The position numbers and the translations under genes are program-made. From Acidimicrobiaceae bacterium (GTDB lineage: Bacteria; Actinomycetota; Acidimicrobiia; Acidimicrobiales; UBA10347), in assembly GCA_003485885.1 (NCBI GenBank), contig DNHM01000105.1, positions 1-10,639 on the forward strand: a stretch of 10,639 bases of DNA, given 5' to 3'. Shown piece after piece: positions 6,836-10,639 of the stretch (position 1 is its first letter; each line of letters opens with the position of its first letter). The notes below the pieces were generated by a model that did not search any database, had not been told where the DNA came from, and saw only the letters and a list, made by a program, of their open reading frames with translations.

Positions 6836-7861
6836 TCAGACGGCGATGCCGCCACCGACGACAATATCGCCTTCGTACAAGACAACTGTTTGGCCAGGGG
6901 CTACCCGTTGCTGGGGTGCGGCCCACTGCACACGATTGCCCTGCACCGTTGCCGGCTTGGGATTTCCATGAGCGCTGGTCTGCGCCACCAAACCATCGGT
7001 AATTGGTTGGCCAGCCCAGACCATCGCGTTGAGGTCGACGAAGTCGGTGAGCAGATCTTGGCGGGTTCCGATCGTGACCCGCTGAGCAGCCACGTCAACG
7101 TCGCTTACGTATCGGGCGGGCGAACCGCCAGGAAGGCCAAGGCCCTTGCGCTGGCCGATCGTGACGAGCTGGATCGAATCAACGTGGCCAACCTGATTGC
7201 CATCGGTGTCGACGACTTGTGCTGGGGTGTGGGTAAGCCGATCGCCCAGGAATTCATCTCGACTTGTTGTGCTGCTGATGAAACAAACGTCTTGGCTATC
7301 GGGTTTGTTGGCGACTCGCATACCCATGTCGGCAGCCATCTGGCGAACCACTGACTTCTCCAGACCACCGACCGGGAACTCGACCCGAGCCAGATCCTGA
7401 GGAGAGATCATGTGGAGGACGTAACTCTGATCCTTGGCGATGTCAACCGCGCGAGCGATACGGCGGGAGCCATCGCCCATGGTCACGATCTGAGCATGAT
7501 GGCCGGTCACCACGGCATCGAACCCAAGTGCATCGGCTCGTTCAAGAAGGCGAGCAAACTTGATCGAACGGTTGCATTCGATGCATGGGTTCGGAGTGCG
7601 ACCAGCGTCGTGTTCGGCCACATACGGTGCGATCACATGGCGTTCGAAGTCATCGCCGAAGTTGAACACATGGTGGTCGACACCGATCGCATCGGCAGCC
7701 CGACGAGCATCAAGCACATCGCTCACGGAGCAGCAGCCTTTGTCAGACGGCCCGCCCCAGAGTTTCATCGTCACGCCGACGACCTCGTGGCCGGCTTCGA
7801 GCATCATTGCTGCGGCGACCGACGAATCGACGCCACCAGACATAGCAACCATTACTTGCAT
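6836..7861 (-). CDS. mnmA: tRNA-specific 2-thiouridylase MnmA (TrmU)
   Basis: MnmA adenylates U34 in the anticodon wobble position of Lys, Glu and Gln tRNAs and replaces its 2-oxygen with sulfur delivered from a cysteine desulfurase. The 341-residue product is slightly short for the family (about 350-370). It carries the PP-loop SGGVDSS (8-14), the nucleophile C93 in TPNPCIECN, the second catalytic cysteine C193 in SQDVCFI, and the family segments KDQSYVLH and GQRKGLGLPGG. GHHA at 120-123 replaces the common GHYA. The ATG at 7861 is supported by a GAAGGA ribosome-binding site with a nine-base spacer. The gene lies 26 bases downstream of the cysteine desulfurase on the same strand, which fits a sulfur donor-acceptor operon. 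Identification is secure. Confidence 0.96.
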   Translation of the reverse strand: MQVMVAMSGGVDSSVAAAMMLEAGHEVVGVTMKLWGGPSDKGCCSVSDVLDARRAADAIGVDHHVFNFGDDFERHVIAPYVAEHDAGRTPNPCIECNRSIKFARLLERADALGFDAVVTGHHAQIVTMGDGSRRIARAVDIAKDQSYVLHMISPQDLARVEFPVGGLEKSVVRQMAADMGMRVANKPDSQDVCFISSTTSRDEFLGDRLTHTPAQVVDTDGNQVGHVDSIQLVTIGQRKGLGLPGGSPARYVSDVDVAAQRVTIGTRQDLLTDFVDLNAMVWAGQPITDGLVAQTSAHGNPKPATVQGNRVQWAAPQQRVAPGQTVVLYEGDIVVGGGIAV

Positions 7862-7870
7862 GGCACGATT

Positions 7871-7876
7871 TCCTTC
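7871..7876 (-). promoter_or_regulatory. Ribosome-binding site of mnmA
   Basis: On the minus strand GAAGGA lies nine bases before the mnmA ATG, in the 26-base gap after the desulfurase stop. It fixes the start at 7861. The second gene of this pair has a proper Shine-Dalgarno sequence, whereas the operon-leading genes in the window do not. Confidence 0.7.
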
Positions 7877-7887
7877 ATGTCACAGGC

Positions 7888-9078
7888 CTAGAGAGATGCA
7901 GCGCGCAATGTCTGCACACATTCGGGGATGATGGCGAGAGCTCGGTCGATGTCGGCATCGGTGGTGCCGAAACCAAGCGACATACGCAGTGAGCCAGCAG
8001 CGAGTTCGCGGGGGTAGCCCATAGCGGCCAAGACGTGGCTCGGGTCCTGTGCACCACTGGCGCATGACGATGCAGCCGATGCGTAGATACCGACCCGCTC
8101 CAGCTTGAACAACAACGCTTCGCTCTCGATACCAGGAAAACACACATGCGCGCTGCCTGCAACCTTCGCGACGTCGGAGTCGTCGCCACCGCCGATGTTG
8201 TCTCGAGCCGATTCAATAGTGTCCGGTAACACCTGCTTGATGCCGTTCACCAAACGATCACGCAGCGTTGCGACCTTTTCGACGACCTGCGCCCGCTCGT
8301 TAGACATCAGTTCAGCGGCTACGCCAAATGCGGCGATGCCCGCAACGTTGTGGGTGCCACTGCGCAATTCAAACTCTTGGCCGCCACCAAGTATCTGGGG
8401 CTTGATCGTTGCATCGGAACGCACCACGAGAACGCCGACTCCCTTGGGCCCGCCAAACTTGTGTCCACTCAGGCTGATCAGATCGGCCGGTGCTGCCAGT
8501 TCAGCGACGTCGAGCCAGGGGAATGCCTGCACGGCATCGGTGTGAAGAAGCGCATTTGGTGCGTGCTCATCGAGAATGGCCCGGATGACCTCGAGTCGTT
8601 GCACCACGCCGGTTTCATTGTTCGCCAGCATCACCGATACCACCGCAAGATCATCGTTGGCGATCGACCGCAGCTGGTCGAGGTCAAGCTGTCCGACGTG
8701 GTCGATGCCGATCACGGTGCCACCCAGATATTCGACAGGATGAAGCACCGCATGGTGTTCCGCTGCCGAACAGGCGACATTGCCGCCCCGCACTACGTGG
8801 GCACCGAAGATCGCCAGATTGTCCGCCTCGGTGCCGCTTCCGCAAAAGATGATCTCAGACGGCTGGGCCCCCATAGCGTCGGCGACCTGATCACGGGCAT
8901 CGTCAACAATTCGACGTCCGACTCGGGCTCGATGATGTGCGCCAGTTGGGTTTCCGTACCCGTCTTGTGCGGCCTGCATCATGGCGGCGAGCGCCTCGGG
9001 GCGCATAGGGGTACTGGCGGCCCAATCGAGATAGGTCTCTTCAGCCTCGGTAAAGGGGGCCTTGGTAGGTGCGCTCAT
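7888..9078 (-). CDS. Cysteine desulfurase (NifS/IscS type)
   Basis: This PLP enzyme converts cysteine to alanine and holds the sulfur as an enzyme persulfide for tRNA thiolation, Fe-S clusters or other acceptors. The 396-residue product is full length. Visible hallmarks are the N-terminal YLDWAASTP, the GSGTEADNLAI segment, H109 in AEHHAV, D181-x-x-Q184 (TDAVQ), the PLP lysine K207 in SGHKFGGPKG, the substrate arginine R239 in RSGTHN, and the active-site C339 in SSCASGAQDPSHVL. A Gly/Asp-rich stretch (about 295-302) may be a lineage-specific loop. The gene leads the pair with mnmA, so delivering sulfur to MnmA is the likely main role; iscS, nifS and sufS cannot be told apart securely here. 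A TAGCCT box lies nine bases before the ATG, and only a weak AGCAGG resembles a ribosome-binding site. Confidence 0.95.
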   Translation of the reverse strand: MSAPTKAPFTEAEETYLDWAASTPMRPEALAAMMQAAQDGYGNPTGAHHRARVGRRIVDDARDQVADAMGAQPSEIIFCGSGTEADNLAIFGAHVVRGGNVACSAAEHHAVLHPVEYLGGTVIGIDHVGQLDLDQLRSIANDDLAVVSVMLANNETGVVQRLEVIRAILDEHAPNALLHTDAVQAFPWLDVAELAAPADLISLSGHKFGGPKGVGVLVVRSDATIKPQILGGGQEFELRSGTHNVAGIAAFGVAAELMSNERAQVVEKVATLRDRLVNGIKQVLPDTIESARDNIGGGDDSDVAKVAGSAHVCFPGIESEALLFKLERVGIYASAASSCASGAQDPSHVLAAMGYPRELAAGSLRMSLGFGTTDADIDRALAIIPECVQTLRAASL

Positions 9079-9087
9079 AACCTGCTC

Positions 9088-9093
9088 AGGCTA
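9088..9093 (-). promoter_or_regulatory. -10 element (TAGCCT) for the cysteine desulfurase-mnmA operon
   Basis: TAGCCT on the minus strand fits TANNNT and sits nine bases before the ATG at 9078, the same spacing as for the PASTA kinase-like gene. A very short leader or leaderless transcript is expected. No clear -35 is seen. Confidence 0.4.
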
Positions 9094-9129
9094 TCCGTGC
9101 TGACTTGGTCTAATCGCCCGGCCTCAGGG

Positions 9130-9135
9130 TAGGTT
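9130..9135 (+). promoter_or_regulatory. -10 element (TAGGTT) for the MFS transporter
   Basis: TAGGTT fits TANNNT and ends seven bases before the GTG at 9143. A weak -35-like TTGGTC (9105-9110) lies upstream at a long spacing of 19 bases. The 64-base gap 9079-9142 is a compact divergent promoter region shared with the desulfurase operon. Confidence 0.45.
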
Positions 9136-9142
9136 CACAACG

Positions 9143-10537
9143 GTGCTCGAGCGTTACGGCTACAAGAACCTGGTGGCAGCGGTGTACATCGCCGCCTTGT
9201 TCATGCAAATCATGGATGGCACGATCATTAATGTCGCGTTGCCGACCCTGGCCGAAGAGTTCAATGTCGACGCTACGGCCATGGATTGGACCGTGCTTTC
9301 GTTCACCATCGCCCTAGCCGTGATGACTGCTTCGGCTGGCTGGTTTGGGAAGCGGCTGGGACTGCGCCGTGCGTTCATGATCGCGCTCGGCGGCTTCGTC
9401 GTTACGTCGTTGTTGTGTGGTCTCGCACAATCACTCAACCAGCTGGTCATCGGGCGCGCGCTCCAAGGCGCATCGGCAGGATTGATCACCCCGGTCGGAT
9501 CTGCACTGTTGTTCAATGCGTTCCCCATCGAAGAACGGTCGATCGCATCCCGCAAGGTGATCACTGTGGCGGTGATTGCACCAGCGTTAGGACCCATCGC
9601 TGGTGGCACCATTCTCGAGTTTGCCTCATGGCGGTGGATCTTCTTCGTCAACTTGCCCATCGGTGGCGTGGCCCTGCTGTTGGCATGGCTCTGGCTCCGC
9701 ACCGACGACCTCGACGAGCCAACCAGCTTCGACACGTCGGGCTTCTTCCTGCTTGCAGGCGGATTGGGGCTCACGTTGTATGGCTTGTCACGGGGCGGCG
9801 AGCGCGGTTGGGGATCTACACCCATCGTGCTGAGCTTGTTGGTTGGTCTCGTTCTGCTCGCCGCATTGGTCATCGTCGAGCTTCGCAAGCGACAACCTCT
9901 GCTTCAGCTTCGTCTACTTACCGAGCGCAACTTCCGGTGGTTCAACCTGGTCTCGCTACCGGTCTACGCCGGTTTCATCAGCCTGATCTATCTACTGCCG
10001 TTGTTCCTACAAAATGAAGTTGGCTACTCGCCGTTGCAGGTCGGTTTGGCACTGTTCCCTCAACCGTTGGGGGTGTTGGTCACCAGCCAACTCGTTGGCC
10101 GGTTCCTGTACAAAAGACTCGGCCCCCGTCGTCTCATGCTCACTGGCGCAGCGATTGCCTTTGCTGTTGGCGTTGCGACAGCTCGCATTGACACCAACGT
10201 GAATCTCTGGTTCGTCCGGGTCCTCATGTTCGGCCGAGGTTTGGGCATGGGTCTGTTCTTCGTGCCTATCCAGTCGGCGGTGTATGCCCGAACCGATCGC
10301 CAATCAATGGGCCAGGCCACCGCGATCTACGGCACCACCCGCCAGGTCGCTCCCGCGTTGGGCGTGGCGATTGCGTCCACGGTGCTTGCCAATGGCATCG
10401 CTGGAAGCACCATCACTGCCGACCGAGTAAGTGGTTACCAAACAGCGATGTTGGCCAGTGCGTTGATGTTCGCGGTAGCCGGGCTGCTCACGCTCCGGCT
10501 GCGCGACAAGGACGCCGCCGCAACCATGGCGCCCTAA
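9143..10537 (+). CDS. MFS drug:proton antiporter, DHA2 (EmrB/QacA) type
   Basis: The 464-residue inner-membrane protein is of the DHA2 type, a family of proton-driven exporters of drugs and other small amphipathic molecules. It shows the D1 motif MDGTIINVALP (D25 in the first helix), motif A in the first cytoplasmic loop (GWFGKRLGLRRAF), motif C of antiporters (APALGPIAGG) and the WRWIFFVNLPIG segment common in EmrB-like proteins. Hydrophobic segments run along the whole length, consistent with 14 helices. The substrate cannot be inferred. The GTG start at 9143 follows a TAGGTT box by seven bases and lacks a Shine-Dalgarno sequence. The gene is followed after three bases by a probable methyltransferase gene, so the two are probably co-transcribed; no local regulator is visible. 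Confidence 0.92.
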   Translation: MLERYGYKNLVAAVYIAALFMQIMDGTIINVALPTLAEEFNVDATAMDWTVLSFTIALAVMTASAGWFGKRLGLRRAFMIALGGFVVTSLLCGLAQSLNQLVIGRALQGASAGLITPVGSALLFNAFPIEERSIASRKVITVAVIAPALGPIAGGTILEFASWRWIFFVNLPIGGVALLLAWLWLRTDDLDEPTSFDTSGFFLLAGGLGLTLYGLSRGGERGWGSTPIVLSLLVGLVLLAALVIVELRKRQPLLQLRLLTERNFRWFNLVSLPVYAGFISLIYLLPLFLQNEVGYSPLQVGLALFPQPLGVLVTSQLVGRFLYKRLGPRRLMLTGAAIAFAVGVATARIDTNVNLWFVRVLMFGRGLGMGLFFVPIQSAVYARTDRQSMGQATAIYGTTRQVAPALGVAIASTVLANGIAGSTITADRVSGYQTAMLASALMFAVAGLLTLRLRDKDAAATMAP

Positions 10538-10540
10538 CCC

Positions 10541-10639
10541 GTGAAGCGTGATTCCCAGCGTTCTGATCCCCAGCTCTATGCCCGGTCGTTCACCGACGTC
10601 TACCAGGACTGGTATGGCGACCTCGATGACCCTGCTGTC
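10541..10639 (+). CDS. Probable class I SAM-dependent methyltransferase, N-terminal fragment (runs off window)
   Basis: Starting at GTG 10541, three bases after the MFS stop, the frame stays open for 33 codons to the window edge. The product begins MKRDSQRSDPQ and continues LYARSFTDVYQDWYGDLDD. The D-V-Y-x-x-W-Y-x-D-L-D-D pattern resembles the N-terminus of a group of actinobacterial SAM-dependent methyltransferases just before their glycine-rich cofactor loop. That loop lies outside the window, so the function is an inference from a short stretch. The tight spacing and lack of its own ribosome-binding site suggest coupling to the MFS gene. Confidence 0.6.
   Translation, partial: MKRDSQRSDPQLYARSFTDVYQDWYGDLDDPAV

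Noticed and set aside
9160..9888. 242-residue open frame antisense to the MFS gene
   Set aside because: It lies opposite a strongly supported transporter; its composition (Ser, Pro, Arg, Asn) is typical of a shadow frame, with no domain or start signal.

Overview
The window looks like a chromosomal segment of a moderately high-GC actinobacterium, most likely an acidimicrobial lineage. The reasons are the gatC-gatA-gatB order, a cysteine desulfurase followed by mnmA on the same strand, frequent GTG starts, and lead genes with a TANNNT box 6-9 bases before the start codon and no strong Shine-Dalgarno sequence, the pattern of leaderless actinobacterial transcription. The lineage is inferred from gene content and style, not from a phylogenetic marker.

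Layout. Bases 1-2292 (minus strand) carry gatC, gatA and the N-terminal part of gatB, each overlapping the next by four bases. They encode the amidotransferase that makes Gln-tRNA(Gln) and/or Asn-tRNA(Asn). Divergent from gatC is a small SCP2-like protein gene (2367-2786, plus). Convergent with it is a large gene (2818-5091, minus) for a membrane-anchored Ser/Thr-kinase-like protein with four extracellular PASTA domains. Its kinase domain has lost the HRD aspartate and other catalytic-loop residues, so it reads as a pseudokinase. A 15-bp tandem repeat encodes part of its linker. Divergent from it are a small single-pass exported protein (5218-5634) and a polytopic membrane protein (about 5759-6808) that also contains a 15-bp tandem repeat. 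Next come mnmA (6836-7861, minus) and a cysteine desulfurase (7888-9078, minus), transcribed desulfurase first. Divergent from the desulfurase is a DHA2-type MFS exporter (9143-10537, plus), followed after three bases by the start of a probable SAM-dependent methyltransferase that runs off the window.

Functional picture. The desulfurase and MnmA form a sulfur relay for 2-thiouridine at tRNA position 34, and GatCAB makes amidated aminoacyl-tRNAs, so the minus-strand backbone is translation-related. The same relative order (desulfurase, mnmA, ..., gatC, gatA, ..., gatB) occurs in Mycobacterium. The PASTA protein and the two membrane proteins between these blocks look like a cell-envelope or signalling insert. 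No RNA genes, insertion sequences, CRISPR arrays or phage genes were seen, and no gene-free stretch exceeds about 130 bases. The most unusual element is the PASTA pseudokinase with its repeat linker and divergent small membrane-protein neighbour.
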